Shown here: positions 25,224 to 34,613 of the stretch, one piece after another
Numbering within the stretch: position 1 is the stretch's first letter
Layout: the number at the start of each line of letters is the position of its first letter
Program-made: the position numbers and the translations under genes
Notes under the pieces: model-generated
The model's input: the letters and a program-made list of their open reading frames with translations, nothing else
Databases searched by the model: none
What the model was told of the DNA's origin: nothing
Source of the DNA: Alkalinema sp. CACIAM 70d
Lineage (GTDB): Bacteria; Cyanobacteriota; Cyanobacteriia; Leptolyngbyales; Leptolyngbyaceae
Assembly: GCA_002148405.1 (NCBI GenBank)
Contig: MUGG01000123.1
Span: forward strand, 18,257 to 82,256
DNA: 64,000 nucleotides
Direction of reading: 5' to 3'

Positions 25224-26207
25224 ATGATCAGTTTCCATATCCAGCCAGATAGCGATATTCCGGCGTCCACACAGCTTTATAACCAGATTTTGTTCGCGAT
25301 CGCGTCGCGGCAATTTCCGCCGGGGCACCGTCTTCCCAGTACACGGCAACTGGCAATGCAGACAGGCTTGCACCGGAATACCGTAAGCAAGGTCTATCGC
25401 CAACTGGAAGAAGCGGGAGTAGTGGATGCCCAAGCTGGATCGGGAATCTACGTGCGCGATCATGTTGCAGAAGGTGGGGCTCAAGTTCAGTCGCCTTTGC
25501 TTCAGCAGTATCCACAGGCTCACAAGTTAATCCAGGGAACGGTGGATGAGTTATTAAAGCAGGGCTGTTCCTTGAGCTTGACGCGGGAACTGTTTTTGGC
25601 AGAAATCGACTGGCGACTACGTTGTAGCGCGCAGGTTCTCGTAACGGCTCCAACCCACGATTTGGCCGCAGGGGAAATGATGTTGCGGGAGTTGGAAAAG
25701 GCGCTGAACATTCCCATGCAGCTTGTGCCGATGGAAGACTTAGCACAAGTACTTGATCAAACCCGGTCTAGCACCGTGGTCACTAGCCGCTACTTCATTG
25801 CCCAGGCAGAGGCGATCGCTGCGCCCAAGGCCGCTCGGGTGATTCCGATCGATATTTACGACTTTGAAAAGGAACTCAAAATTATTAAGGGATTACCGAA
25901 GGGGCATTGCCTCGGGATTGTTAGCCTTAGTGCCGAAACCGTTGGGGTTGCATCGGTGATTATCCATAGTCTGCGTGGGGATGATCTGCTGTTGATGGGA
26001 GCGCAGGTCAACGATCGCTACAAATTAGATGCGATTATCCGCAATGCCCAGACCATCATGTGTGATGAACCCAGCCAAACCCAAGTGAAGGCAGCAGTTT
26101 TAGCAGCGCGGGAAGATATTATCCGTCCGCCTCAGTTGTTGATTTGCGACAGTTTTATTGTTGGAAAGTCCGTCAACTTACTGAAGCGAGAACTGGGACT
26201 GGAGTAG
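25224..26207 (+). CDS. GntR-family transcriptional regulator
   Basis: This 327-aa protein has an N-terminal GntR winged helix (about 10-80): QLYNQILFAIASRQFPPGHRLPSTRQLAMQTGLHRNTVSKVYRQLEEAGVV, then the AGSGIYV wing. The remaining 240 residues form an effector/dimer domain typical of a cyanobacterial GntR subgroup. It is neither an aminotransferase (MocR) nor a UTRA domain that can be recognised. It should act as a DNA-binding repressor or activator; ligand and targets are unknown. It starts at the ATG at 25224 after a long AT-rich gap that probably contains its promoter. A hairpin follows the gene. Confidence 0.85.
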   Translation: MISFHIQPDSDIPASTQLYNQILFAIASRQFPPGHRLPSTRQLAMQTGLHRNTVSKVYRQLEEAGVVDAQAGSGIYVRDHVAEGGAQVQSPLLQQYPQAHKLIQGTVDELLKQGCSLSLTRELFLAEIDWRLRCSAQVLVTAPTHDLAAGEMMLRELEKALNIPMQLVPMEDLAQVLDQTRSSTVVTSRYFIAQAEAIAAPKAARVIPIDIYDFEKELKIIKGLPKGHCLGIVSLSAETVGVASVIIHSLRGDDLLLMGAQVNDRYKLDAIIRNAQTIMCDEPSQTQVKAAVLAAREDIIRPPQLLICDSFIVGKSVNLLKRELGLE

Positions 26208-26245
26208 TCCCCTGATTAGAATTCCGATCGAAATAACCTACATTC

Positions 26246-26296
26246 AGGGCGTAAATTTATAGAACTTTAAATTCCTAGAACTTAAATTCACGCCCT
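26246..26296. terminator. Imperfect hairpin between convergent genes
   Basis: A 14-bp stem with one mismatch (AGGGCGTAAATTTA with TAAATTCACGCCCT) lies between the GntR stop and the convergent DUF4278 stop. Its position suits a shared terminator. Confidence 0.55.
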
Positions 26297-26313
26297 TTGA
26301 AGTCAGTCACTGC

Positions 26314-26667
26314 CTAGGCTCGGCACAAAAGTTCTTCAAATTCGTTCTCTAATGCACGAACTAAGGCTCGATTGCCCTGAGCTTGAGCGGTTTGCAAACG
26401 CCGCTCAATATTATTGCGAAGGTTGGCGTAGTGAAGTCTACGGACTTCCGGAAGAATACTAGGTTGGGTTAAACGGGCTGCAGACATTGTGTCTTGGAGC
26501 GGTGCAGAAACAGAGTCACTACGGGTCGATCGTACGGGTGCGCCATTATCAACCACCGTTCTGCATCTCCATTCCACGCCCCGGTAACGGCCACAGATTT
26601 CTCCTTCTGTGACTTCCAGGGTGGGAGGAGTGTATTCGTATTGAACGCCGCGATAGGAAAGTTTCAT
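26314..26667 (-). CDS. DUF4278 domain protein
   Basis: This 117-aa protein has an N-terminal DUF4278 motif (MKLSYRGVQYEYTPPTLEV followed by GRYRGVEWRCR), a Ser/Ala linker and a helical C-terminus (LRNNIERRLQTAQAQGNRALVRALENEFEELL). The DUF4278 motif is widespread in cyanobacteria and its function is unknown. The ATG at 26667 is chosen over the open frame to 26766 because the conserved motif starts exactly at MKLSYRG and GAGGCGACT precedes it. It is convergent with the GntR gene. Confidence 0.8.
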   Translation of the reverse strand: MKLSYRGVQYEYTPPTLEVTEGEICGRYRGVEWRCRTVVDNGAPVRSTRSDSVSAPLQDTMSAARLTQPSILPEVRRLHYANLRNNIERRLQTAQAQGNRALVRALENEFEELLCRA

Positions 26668-27002
26668 AGCAAGTCGCCTCTGGGTAGGGTTTGAAGAATC
26701 GGGGAGGCGCGTTCCTTCAGGAAGGGTTTTCCCTACTTCCGTCCTCCGTGGCACGCAATTGCTCAAGCGAAGATGCGCTCAAGAGAAGCTGCCGGAAGAT
26801 GAACGTTTAACTTATTTCTGTATTTTAAGATACCGAATTAATCTTTGTCGATGATTTAAGGAAGCTTTAATCTTGAGCTAAGGATAAGAAAAGCTTGGTA
26901 TAAGCTGATCTCCGAGAAAACTCGCAGATTATTGACTTTGTATGAATTTCTTAAAGGTTTCGTGAGTTTTCTAATTTGCCGGACTACGCTCAGAGTGTAG
27001 AG

Positions 27003-27047
27003 CAGTGTTTGTTTGGGCTGCGGGATACCCCGAACCCAAACTCACTG
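27003..27047. ncRNA. Candidate structured RNA or 5' leader
   Basis: A nested three-tier hairpin is visible. CAGTG (27003-27007) pairs with CACTG (27043-27047), GTTTGGG (27011-27017) pairs with CCCAAAC (27035-27041), and CGGG (27021-27024) pairs with CCCG (27029-27032). The bulges are TTT/T and CTG/AA. There is no T-run, so it is not a terminator. It lies 39 bp upstream of the HAD gene start and about 340 bp upstream of the divergent DUF4278 start. It may be the HAD leader or an independent small RNA. No known RNA family was recognised. Confidence 0.45.
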
Positions 27048-27085
27048 TGGGTAGAGTAATCTAGATTTGAGGGGAGTCTGCTATC

Positions 27086-27841
27086 GTGCTAAGTCACTGG
27101 GTCAGCTCATATAAACCGGAAAAACCTACCACAATGTTGATCCCATCCAATAATTCACTGATCCCACCTACACATTCCATGATTCCCCAGGTCACTGCTG
27201 GCTCTCAAGCCACAGTAGGGACTGTGATTTTTGACTTCGATGGAACGATCGCGGATAGCTTGGCAGCGGGGATCAAGATTGGTAATCAACTGGCGGAGGA
27301 GTTTGGTTTAGAACCCATCACGATGGATAAACTACGACGCTGGCAGAACTTAAGCTCTCAGCAAATCCTCAAGGAAGCAAAAATTCCCTTTTTCCGAATT
27401 CCACGGTTATTAAGTCGATTCCGGGTGGAAATGAACCGGGAAGTTCCTCAACTGTCACCCATTCCTGGGATTCAGGAAGCCTTGCAAGCGTTGAAGCAAA
27501 ATGGCTATCGCCTCGGCATTGTGTCGTCTAATTCGGAAAATAATGTGTGGGCATTTCTCCATGCCCGTCAATTAGATCACCTATTTGATTTTGTGGTGTC
27601 GAGCCCTCGGGTTCTTGGCAAAAATAAAGTTCTGAAAAGATTAATTAAGGAATATCAGCTTCATCCGGATCACGTTTTTTACATCGGGGATGAAACCCGC
27701 GACGTGGAGGCAGCCCATAAAACAGGTGTGAAATCGATCGCGGTTTGCTGGGGCTTCAACTCACCTCATGCCCTGCGCTCCCATAATCCCGATTTTCTGC
27801 TGCGTGATCCCCAAGAGTTAGTCGCCTTGCTATGTCCTTAG
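27086..27841 (+). CDS. HAD-superfamily hydrolase
   Basis: This phosphatase-like protein of 251 aa (if it starts at the GTG) has the HAD motif I in VIFDFDGTIADS, motif II in LGIVSSNS, the motif III Lys around GKNKVLKRL and motif IV in YIGDETRDVEAAHKTG. The helical cap (about 60-115) resembles phosphoglycolate phosphatase/Gph-like enzymes, so a small phosphate ester is the likely substrate, but specificity cannot be read. The first 45 residues are poorly conserved. GTG at 27086 has a GGGGAG ribosome site; ATGs at 27134 and 27179 are alternatives. Confidence 0.85.
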   Translation: MLSHWVSSYKPEKPTTMLIPSNNSLIPPTHSMIPQVTAGSQATVGTVIFDFDGTIADSLAAGIKIGNQLAEEFGLEPITMDKLRRWQNLSSQQILKEAKIPFFRIPRLLSRFRVEMNREVPQLSPIPGIQEALQALKQNGYRLGIVSSNSENNVWAFLHARQLDHLFDFVVSSPRVLGKNKVLKRLIKEYQLHPDHVFYIGDETRDVEAAHKTGVKSIAVCWGFNSPHALRSHNPDFLLRDPQELVALLCP

Positions 27842-28163
27842 ATGGGGAAAATGGAGAAAAGATTCACTGCGTGGCAGTGCAGGCATGAGACCAATAAATC
27901 TGTAGAAATTTCCAATCTCGATCGCAAGCTGAGATGACGTGTGAATCTTTAGCATTTCTATAATTTCCCCTACGATTTCCCAACAGTCTAGAGCGCAGTT
28001 CCTAAGATAGGGATAGAGAGAAATCGGAGTGATGACTCTCACCTAGATTGCGCGTTTGAAACCTTCTTCAACGACTCTTTGTCAAAATGACTCTTTGTCA
28101 ACTGGTTCGAAGCCACGGGTTCCAAACTGCTAGAGTTGAAATCCTTTATTCGAGGAGTGGAGA
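27842..28163 (+). other. Intergenic region before fbp
   Basis: These 322 bp hold no convincing gene. A direct repeat of the word GACTCTTTGTCAA occurs twice around 28073-28100. The fbp promoter is expected here, but no clear motif was identified. Confidence 0.4.
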
Positions 28164-29258
28164 ATGATGCCGAATCCCTCCAACGGTTTGAAGTTTCAAG
28201 TTTCGGAGCAAGTGCATTCCCTCGATCGGGATTGTATGACGCTATCTCGCCATGTCCTGCAACAGTTACAGAGTTTTGGGCCGGAGGCTCAGGACTTGAG
28301 TGCGCTGATGAGTCGGATTGCCTTGGCGGGAAAATTGATTGCGCGACGGCTGAGCCATGCGGGGTTGATGGATAACGCTTTGGGGTTTACCGGAACCACC
28401 AATGTGCAGGGTGAAGCCGTCAAAAAAATGGATGTCTATGCTAACGAGGTATTCATTTCAGTTTTTGAGCAGAGTGGTTTAGTCTGTCGGCTGGCCTCCG
28501 AGGAAATGGATCAGCCTTACTACATTCCCGAAAACTGCCCGATCGGTCGTTATACCTTGCTCTATGACCCGATCGATGGCTCGTCCAATGTAGATATCAA
28601 CATTAACGTAGGCTCGATCTTCTCCATTCGCAAGCAGGTGGGCGAAGATTTAGATGGGACGGCCAGCGATTTGCTACAACCAGGCCGCAATCAAATTGCA
28701 GCAGGCTACATTCTCTACGGTCCCAGTACTATTCTGGTCTACTCCCTCGGTCAGGGCGTCCATTCCTTTATTCTGGATCCGAGTCTAGGTGAATTTATCC
28801 TGTCTAGTGAAAATATTCGTATTCCCGACAGTGGTGCCATCTACAGTGTGAATGAAGGGAACTTCTGGCAATGGGAGGAACCGATTCGCGATTATATTCG
28901 CTACATGCATCGCCATGAGGGTTACACTGCTCGCTACAGCGGGGCCATGGTGGGCGACCTGCATCGAATTTTGTTCCAGGGGGGCGTGTTTCTCTATCCT
29001 GGTACGCAGAATAAACCGGAAGGGAAGCTACGGCTGCTCTACGAAGCGGCTCCCATGGCTTTCCTGATGGAACAGGCGGGGGGCAAGGCCAGTACGGGCC
29101 ACAGTGCCATCTTGGATGTGCAAGCCAGCCATTTACATCAACGGGTTCCCTTAATTATTGGTAGTTCCCAGGATGTGGCGTTGGTGGAATCCTTCATTCA
29201 CGATCGGGAACAGGAGATGATCCCCGTCGGCAATCAAACGCTTGGGGGCTTAATTTGA
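28164..29258 (+). CDS. fbp: Class I fructose-1,6-bisphosphatase
   Basis: This 364-aa enzyme hydrolyses fructose-1,6-bisphosphate to fructose-6-phosphate in the cytoplasm. It carries the class I metal and substrate motif LLYDPIDGSSNVD, the preceding ASEEMD metal-site segment, and YSGAMVGDLHRIL near the active site. Length matches cyanobacterial class I enzymes. The two adjacent ATGs at 28164 follow GAGGAGTGGAGA. It heads the fbp-tal-zwf-opcA order conserved in cyanobacteria. It links gluconeogenesis to the oxidative pentose phosphate pathway used in the dark. Confidence 0.95.
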   Translation: MMPNPSNGLKFQVSEQVHSLDRDCMTLSRHVLQQLQSFGPEAQDLSALMSRIALAGKLIARRLSHAGLMDNALGFTGTTNVQGEAVKKMDVYANEVFISVFEQSGLVCRLASEEMDQPYYIPENCPIGRYTLLYDPIDGSSNVDININVGSIFSIRKQVGEDLDGTASDLLQPGRNQIAAGYILYGPSTILVYSLGQGVHSFILDPSLGEFILSSENIRIPDSGAIYSVNEGNFWQWEEPIRDYIRYMHRHEGYTARYSGAMVGDLHRILFQGGVFLYPGTQNKPEGKLRLLYEAAPMAFLMEQAGGKASTGHSAILDVQASHLHQRVPLIIGSSQDVALVESFIHDREQEMIPVGNQTLGGLI

Positions 29259-29646
29259 ATCTATTCTCAGAGGCTGAACTTCTGAAAATGTGGCCGTGTA
29301 ATGACTTAAAAATCTCCTGAAATAGAGTTTCTGGTTCAAGTTTCCCTGCGGACAATGGTTGAAATTCACCTTGAACGGCTGGCGAACCGGGCTTCATGAT
29401 CAACAAGCAGCATCTTTAGGAGGAAAAACTGTACAGCAGACTCAGGCAGACTTCCAGTTAACTTCAGGTTTTATTCAGAATTTTCCCGATCGGCGGATGC
29501 ATACTGTAGATGAGGTTGTGTTGCATTCTGATCGACAATCCAGATTCTGACTGACAATTCTGATTAACAATCCAGTGGTTATTGACCCTAGGTAAATTTT
29601 CACTACCCCTACAGCAGACTGAAATTTTAGGAAAGGAGAAACGCTC
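29259..29646 (+). other. fbp-tal intergenic region
   Basis: These 388 bp contain no supported gene; short frames lack ribosome sites and family resemblance. An internal promoter for tal is possible given the length. An AGGAAAGGAGAA ribosome site lies directly before tal. Confidence 0.4.
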
Positions 29647-30798
29647 ATGACGACGGTTGCTAAGCCCATCTATGAAATTGAGCAATTGGGTCAAAGCATT
29701 TGGATGGATAACTTGGCTCGCGATCTGATTCAATCTGGCGAGCTACAACACATGATTGAAACCCGTGGATTACTGGGGATCACGTCAAATCCTGCGATCT
29801 TTGAAAAGGCGATCGTGGGCAACAAGATTTATGATGCGGCGATCGAAGCGGGGATTCGGGCGAATCAATCTTTGATGGAAATTTACGAATCGCTAATTTT
29901 TGAAGATATTCGCAACGCCTGCGATATTTTCATGCCAGTCTACGAGCAATCCAATGGATTAGATGGCTACATCAGTATTGAAGTGCCCCCAACGATCGCA
30001 CGGAATACCGAAGATACCATCTCCGAAGCGAAACGGTACTTTGCAGCGATCGGTCGGCCCAACGTGATGATCAAAATTCCTGGTACGCCAGAGGGTCTAC
30101 CCGCAGTCACAGAAGTGATTGCAGCAGGAATCAATGTCAACGTTACGTTGCTGTTCTCGGTGCAAAGCTATGTAGATACTGCATGGGCCTATATTGCAGG
30201 GCTGGAAAAGCTGAGTGAGGGCGGTGGAGATGTCAGCAAAATTGCCTCTGTTGCTAGCTTCTTCCTGAGCCGGATTGACAGCAATGTTGATAGTCAACTA
30301 GATGGCTTGTTAAAAAATCCAGACTTGTCGGAGGCAACACGATCGAAACTGGAAAATCTCAAGGGTAAGATTGCCATCGCCAACGCTAAGATTGCCTATC
30401 AGGAATACAAGAAGATTATTGCTAGCGATCGTTGGCAGGCATTGGCGGCGAAGGGGGCTAAGGTGCAGCGGTTACTTTGGGCTAGCACGGGTACGAAGAA
30501 CCCCAATTACAGTGACGTGATGTATGTAGATGAACTGGTGGGTGCAGACACGGTGAACACGCTGCCGCCGCAAACGATCGAAGCCTGCGCGGATCATTGT
30601 GATGTCGCGCCTCGGGTGGAATCAAACATTGAAGACGCCTATGCCATGGTTGCGGCCCTGAAGGATCCTGATGTGAACATCAACCTCGATCGGGTGATGG
30701 ATGAACTCCTAGCCGATGGAATTGAGAAGTTCGTTCAACCCTTTGAAACGTTGATGAAATCGCTCCAGGATAAGGTCAATCAGTTGGCGACGGTTTAG
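29647..30798 (+). CDS. tal: Transaldolase
   Basis: This 383-aa transaldolase transfers a dihydroxyacetone unit between sedoheptulose-7-phosphate and glyceraldehyde-3-phosphate. Signature parts are LGITSNPAIFEKAI, the Schiff-base Lys region NVMIKIPGTPEGLPAV and NVTLLFSVQSY. Its length fits the long transaldolase form paired with zwf in cyanobacteria. A strong AGGAAAGGAGAA lies before the ATG. It is separated from zwf by about 280 bp containing a palindromic repeat, so the block may be broken into more than one transcript. Confidence 0.95.
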   Translation: MTTVAKPIYEIEQLGQSIWMDNLARDLIQSGELQHMIETRGLLGITSNPAIFEKAIVGNKIYDAAIEAGIRANQSLMEIYESLIFEDIRNACDIFMPVYEQSNGLDGYISIEVPPTIARNTEDTISEAKRYFAAIGRPNVMIKIPGTPEGLPAVTEVIAAGINVNVTLLFSVQSYVDTAWAYIAGLEKLSEGGGDVSKIASVASFFLSRIDSNVDSQLDGLLKNPDLSEATRSKLENLKGKIAIANAKIAYQEYKKIIASDRWQALAAKGAKVQRLLWASTGTKNPNYSDVMYVDELVGADTVNTLPPQTIEACADHCDVAPRVESNIEDAYAMVAALKDPDVNINLDRVMDELLADGIEKFVQPFETLMKSLQDKVNQLATV

Positions 30799-30884
30799 GA
30801 CAGAGGTGCAAAAGCTGAGGTGTAAAAGCTGCTTGCCTGATTCCGTGGCAAGTAACCAGCTCATTTGTAATTGTGACTCGTGCT

Positions 30885-30964
30885 GATCCCCCTAAATCCC
30901 CCTTATTAAGGGGAAATTTGAAAGAAATTGAGTGAATTTTCCTAGATTCAGGGTTGGGGGGATC
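30885..30964. repeat. Palindromic CCCCCTAAAT repeat, copy 1
   Basis: The element starts GATCCCCCTAAATCCCCC, has an inner TTATTAAGGGG arm and ends TTGGGGGGATC, so its outer ends are inverted copies. The right half is degraded compared with the copy at 56047-56122. It lies between tal and zwf and may form a long hairpin in the transcript. Confidence 0.75.
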
Positions 30965-31080
30965 AAACTGATTGCAATGGTCATTCGAGGCGTATCACGC
31001 TGATGGATCACTCTTTCAACTTTACTGGATTCGGTTTGTATTTTTAGCTTCGATTGCTCAATCCCTCATTCGCAATTCCT

Positions 31081-32613
31081 ATGGTGACTCTTCTTGAAAA
31101 TCCGCTGCGTGTTGGCCTGCAACAACAACGCATTCCCGAACCGAATATTATTGTCTTTTTTGGAGCTTCTGGTGATTTGACGAAACGGAAGTTGGTGCCA
31201 GCAATTTATAAGCTGAAACGGGAGCGCAAACTGCCGCCGGAATTGACGATCGTTGGAGTAGCACGGCGGGAATGGAGCCATGATTATTTCCGGGAGCAAA
31301 TGCGGGAAGGCATTCAAGAGTTTTCCGATGGCATTGGCAGTGAAGAGCAGTGGGAAGAGTTTGCAAAGGGGCTGTTCTACTGTCCTGGAGATATGGACAA
31401 TCCGCTGAGTTATCAGAAACTTAAAGCGTTTCTCGGAGAAGTGGATGGGATGCGCGGCACGCGGGGAAATCGGGTCTTTTATCTATCGGTTGCGCCCAAG
31501 TTTTTCCCAGAGGCGATTCGGCAGTTGGGTAATGCGGGCATGTTGGAAGACTCGCAGAGAACGCGTTTGGTGATTGAGAAACCCTTTGGCCGTGATCTCA
31601 GTTCTGCCCAGGCGCTGAACCGAATTGTCAATCAGGTTTGCCGGGAAGAACAGGTTTACCGGATCGATCACTATCTTGGCAAAGAGACTGTGCAAAATCT
31701 ATTGGTGTTCCGGTTTGCCAATGCGATTTTTGAACCGTTGTGGAATCGTCAGTATATCGATCATGTTCAGATTACCGTTGCGGAAACGGTGGGCGTGGAA
31801 GACCGGGCGGGCTATTACGAGTCGTCCGGTGCGTTGCGAGACATGATGCAAAATCACCTAATGCAAGTGTTTTGTTTAACAGCAATGGAAGCGCCCAACT
31901 CGATGGAGGCGGATGCGATTCGAACAGAGAAGGTGAAAGTGTTGCAAGCAACGCGGCTGGCGGATTTAGAGAATCTCGATCGCTGTGCGGTGCGGGGGCA
32001 ATATACAGCGGGTTGGATGAAGGGGAAACAGGTGCCGGGATACCGGGAAGAAAAGGATGTGAATCCCCAATCGATGACGCCGACCTATGTGGCCTTGAAG
32101 TTAATGGTGGATAACTGGCGCTGGCAAGGGGTGCCGTTCTATCTGCGCACGGGCAAACGGTTACCGAAAAAGGTGAGTGAAATCGCGATTCAATTCCGCA
32201 ATGTGCCGCATTTGATTTTTCAACAGGTGGCCAAGCAGACCAATCCCAACATTCTGACTCTACGGTTGCAGCCCAATGAAGGGATCGCCATGAAGTTTGA
32301 AGTGAAAATGCCGGGAGGCGATTTGCGCAGCCGATCGGTGGAGATGGATTTCAGCTATGGCAGTTCTTTTGGCAAGTCTTCGGGCGGGGATGCCTACGAT
32401 CGCCTGTTGCTGGACTGCATGATGGGGGATCAGACGCTGTTTACCCGATCGGATGAGGTGGAAGCCGCTTGGCGAGTGGTGACGCCCATTCTATCTTCCT
32501 GGGAAGTGCCCACCGATCCGAACTCGATTCCGCAGTATGAAGCGGGTACCTGGGAACCCAAGGAGGCAGAGGAATTGATCAACCAAGATGGCCGCCGTTG
32601 GCGACGGTTGTGA
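31081..32613 (+). CDS. zwf: Glucose-6-phosphate 1-dehydrogenase
   Basis: This 510-aa enzyme oxidises glucose-6-phosphate with NADP+ as entry to the oxidative pentose phosphate pathway. The nucleotide-binding FFGASGDLTKRKLVPAIY, the active-site RIDHYLGKETVQN and the substrate-site YLRTGKRLPKK are all visible. The ATG at 31081 (MVTLLENPLRVGLQQQ) gives the usual cyanobacterial N-terminus; the nine-codon extension upstream lacks support. The enzyme is activated by the OpcA protein encoded next, and in cyanobacteria is redox-regulated. Confidence 0.95.
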   Translation: MVTLLENPLRVGLQQQRIPEPNIIVFFGASGDLTKRKLVPAIYKLKRERKLPPELTIVGVARREWSHDYFREQMREGIQEFSDGIGSEEQWEEFAKGLFYCPGDMDNPLSYQKLKAFLGEVDGMRGTRGNRVFYLSVAPKFFPEAIRQLGNAGMLEDSQRTRLVIEKPFGRDLSSAQALNRIVNQVCREEQVYRIDHYLGKETVQNLLVFRFANAIFEPLWNRQYIDHVQITVAETVGVEDRAGYYESSGALRDMMQNHLMQVFCLTAMEAPNSMEADAIRTEKVKVLQATRLADLENLDRCAVRGQYTAGWMKGKQVPGYREEKDVNPQSMTPTYVALKLMVDNWRWQGVPFYLRTGKRLPKKVSEIAIQFRNVPHLIFQQVAKQTNPNILTLRLQPNEGIAMKFEVKMPGGDLRSRSVEMDFSYGSSFGKSSGGDAYDRLLLDCMMGDQTLFTRSDEVEAAWRVVTPILSSWEVPTDPNSIPQYEAGTWEPKEAEELINQDGRRWRRL

Positions 32614-32803
32614 TGGACGGCTGGGATGAATCAATTACAACTCATAACTGTTTGGTGATTGGTGCATTTGTTTGTTTTTTATTGGTTTTTGAGTTTATCA
32701 ATTGGTTATCCCGCTGTTGTCTCTTTGCCGCATCTCTATTACCTCAAGCGTATCTTGATCGTTTTTTACCGTTTACCTTACTGTTTATCCTGGTTGATCA
32801 ACT

Positions 32804-34174
32804 ATGACTCCTACTCCTTCTGCTCCTGTAGTCCCTTTACAAGCCCCGAAGGATGTCTCCCTCGGCCAAATCCAGGCGGAACTGGATGCAATCTGGACAA
32901 CCTATGAACAGCCCAGTGCGGATGGTTCAACGCTGGGGGCAATGAAAGCGACTACGTTTACGTTAGTGGTCTATGAACCGGAAGAAACGCAGCAATTGTT
33001 GGCAGAGCTGGGCTATTATACGGGGCCGATCGACGGTATTGGTGGGCCTCGGATGGATGCGGCGATTCGGGCGGCTCAACAACGCTACGGATTCAATGTG
33101 ACGGGGAAGATTTCGTCTGCATTGTTGGATAAGTTGCGGCGGGAAGTGGCCGTGTGTCGGGGCATTGATGTGCAGGAGGGGGATACTTGTAATCTGTCGC
33201 TATACAGTCGGGATTCCCAAGGCTCGGGGTTGGCAGACGTGATCGCGGCACAGAACCCCTGTCGCATTATTTCGCTGTTTCCAGGGAATGGGTCTGATGA
33301 GGGGGTTTCCGCACAGGTCTCGGCCTATTGTCCCATTCAAAAACGGGCTTCTAATACGCTGGTCTGCTGTGAATACATTACGCTGAAGGGGACGGAACCG
33401 GCACTGGAACGGGTAACGGGGTTGGTTAGTTCGTTAGTGATTAGTGAATTACCGAGCTTTTTGTGGTGGAAGGGTAGCCCGAATTTGGAGCAGGAGTTGT
33501 TCCAAAGTTTGGCGAAGAGTTGCACGATGCTGATTGTGGATTCGAGTCGGTTTATGACCGATGGAGAACAGGATTTGGCGCGATTGCAACAGTTACGTCA
33601 TGAAGGGGTGCAGGTGGCGGATCTGAATTGGCGGCGGCTGGCTCCGTGGCAGGAGCTGACGGCGGAAGCGTTTGATGCGCCGGAGCGGTGGCAGGGGCTG
33701 TTGGAGATCGATCGGGTAACGATCGATTATGAGCGGGGCAATCCGACCCAGGCGTTGATGTTTCTGGGTTGGTTGGCGAGTCGGTTGAATTGGCAGCCGC
33801 TGACCCATAGTAAGGAAGGGGGCGATTACGATATTCAGCGGATTACGTTTACGAATGAGATGGGGAAAGCGATCGAGGCAGAGTTAGCGGCGATTCCGAC
33901 GGCAGATCCCGGTGTGGTGGTGGGGGATTTGTTGGATTTGCGTTTGACTTCGACGAATCCAGATGCGGATTGTTGTACGGTGCTGTGTTCGGAGACGACG
34001 GGCTGTATGCGGATGGAGTCTGGCGGTGGGGCGCAGTCCTGCTGGGTGAATCAGGTAACTTCGTTAGGGGATGAGAAGGCAGAAAATTTATTGAGCGAAC
34101 AGCTTCGCAGTACGATGCGGGATTTGCTGTATGAGGATAGTTTGGCGATCGTGGCTAAGATTGTGAATCTGTAG
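32804..34174 (+). CDS. opcA: OpcA, allosteric activator of glucose-6-phosphate dehydrogenase
   Basis: This 456-aa OpcA/DevB-type partner promotes active oligomers of Zwf. After an N-terminal segment it has a peptidoglycan-binding-like helical insert (about 60-110, LLAELGYYTGPIDGIGGPRMDAAIRAAQQRYG). The conserved OpcA core follows with SSLVISELPSFLWWKGSP and NWQPLTHSKEG. Several Cys residues near the C-terminus (DADCCTVLC, TTGCMRM) may be redox-active, consistent with thioredoxin control known for OpcA. It starts 190 bp after zwf and is followed by a terminator. Confidence 0.92.
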   Translation: MTPTPSAPVVPLQAPKDVSLGQIQAELDAIWTTYEQPSADGSTLGAMKATTFTLVVYEPEETQQLLAELGYYTGPIDGIGGPRMDAAIRAAQQRYGFNVTGKISSALLDKLRREVAVCRGIDVQEGDTCNLSLYSRDSQGSGLADVIAAQNPCRIISLFPGNGSDEGVSAQVSAYCPIQKRASNTLVCCEYITLKGTEPALERVTGLVSSLVISELPSFLWWKGSPNLEQELFQSLAKSCTMLIVDSSRFMTDGEQDLARLQQLRHEGVQVADLNWRRLAPWQELTAEAFDAPERWQGLLEIDRVTIDYERGNPTQALMFLGWLASRLNWQPLTHSKEGGDYDIQRITFTNEMGKAIEAELAAIPTADPGVVVGDLLDLRLTSTNPDADCCTVLCSETTGCMRMESGGGAQSCWVNQVTSLGDEKAENLLSEQLRSTMRDLLYEDSLAIVAKIVNL

Positions 34175-34196
34175 TGGGGCAGCTGTGGGACGGATC

Positions 34197-34233
34197 GGGG
34201 GGCGAAGGGTTGTTGTAGCCCCCCAGAGTTTTT
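34197..34233 (+). terminator. Terminator after opcA
   Basis: GGGGGGC (34197-34203) pairs with GCCCCCC (34218-34224) across a 14-base loop and is followed by AGAGTTTTT. It lies 22 bp after the opcA stop. Confidence 0.7.
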
Positions 34234-34284
34234 CCTCCAGAGTTTTCCCTGTGATGGGATGCCTAGGTCAGTGCTGTGCCAAGC

Positions 34285-34590
34285 CTATTTTATCGAAGGA
34301 GGACGGCGGCTCCGAATCCGCTGGGTCAGTCGGACAACTATAAAGCCCATCATTCCACCCCACAATGGCGCGCCGATGTAAGGAGGGATCCACACGCCTG
34401 GTATGGCTAGCACACGAGCCACCACATACCACCCCGGTTTCGGTGCACCGCGCATGCCCCAGGCAGCCATAATAAAAGCAAAGCAGAACGCAGTGTATGC
34501 AAGCGCGCCGAGCGGAACAAACACCCAGTAAGGCCACCGCGACGATCGTGGCGATGGAGGTTGGATGCTGGGAGGTTCGCTTTTGGGCAT
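34285..34590 (-). CDS. Small predicted membrane protein, unknown function
   Basis: This 101-aa protein has a Pro/Ser-rich N-terminus (about 1-18), hydrophobic segments at about 20-45 and 70-90 with a weaker one between, and a basic tail (RLTQRIRSRRPPSIK). No family was recognised. It is convergent with opcA across the terminator, and its start lies 24 bp from the inverted repeat of the adjacent insertion-element remnant. The alternative frame at 34268-34615 is Cys-rich and less protein-like, so this frame is preferred. Confidence 0.55.
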   Translation of the reverse strand: MPKSEPPSIQPPSPRSSRWPYWVFVPLGALAYTAFCFAFIMAAWGMRGAPKPGWYVVARVLAIPGVWIPPYIGAPLWGGMMGFIVVRLTQRIRSRRPPSIK

Positions 34591-34613
34591 GGTTTTCGTT
34601 AATGTTCTGAGTC

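Noticed and set aside
30799..31080. Possible CRISPR-like repetition in the C-rich palindromes
   Set aside because: There is a single palindromic element with no regular repeat-spacer pattern and no cas genes in the window.
32598..32907. Two short frames between zwf and opcA
   Set aside because: They overlap the ends of zwf and opcA, are hydrophobic by chance and show no ribosome site.
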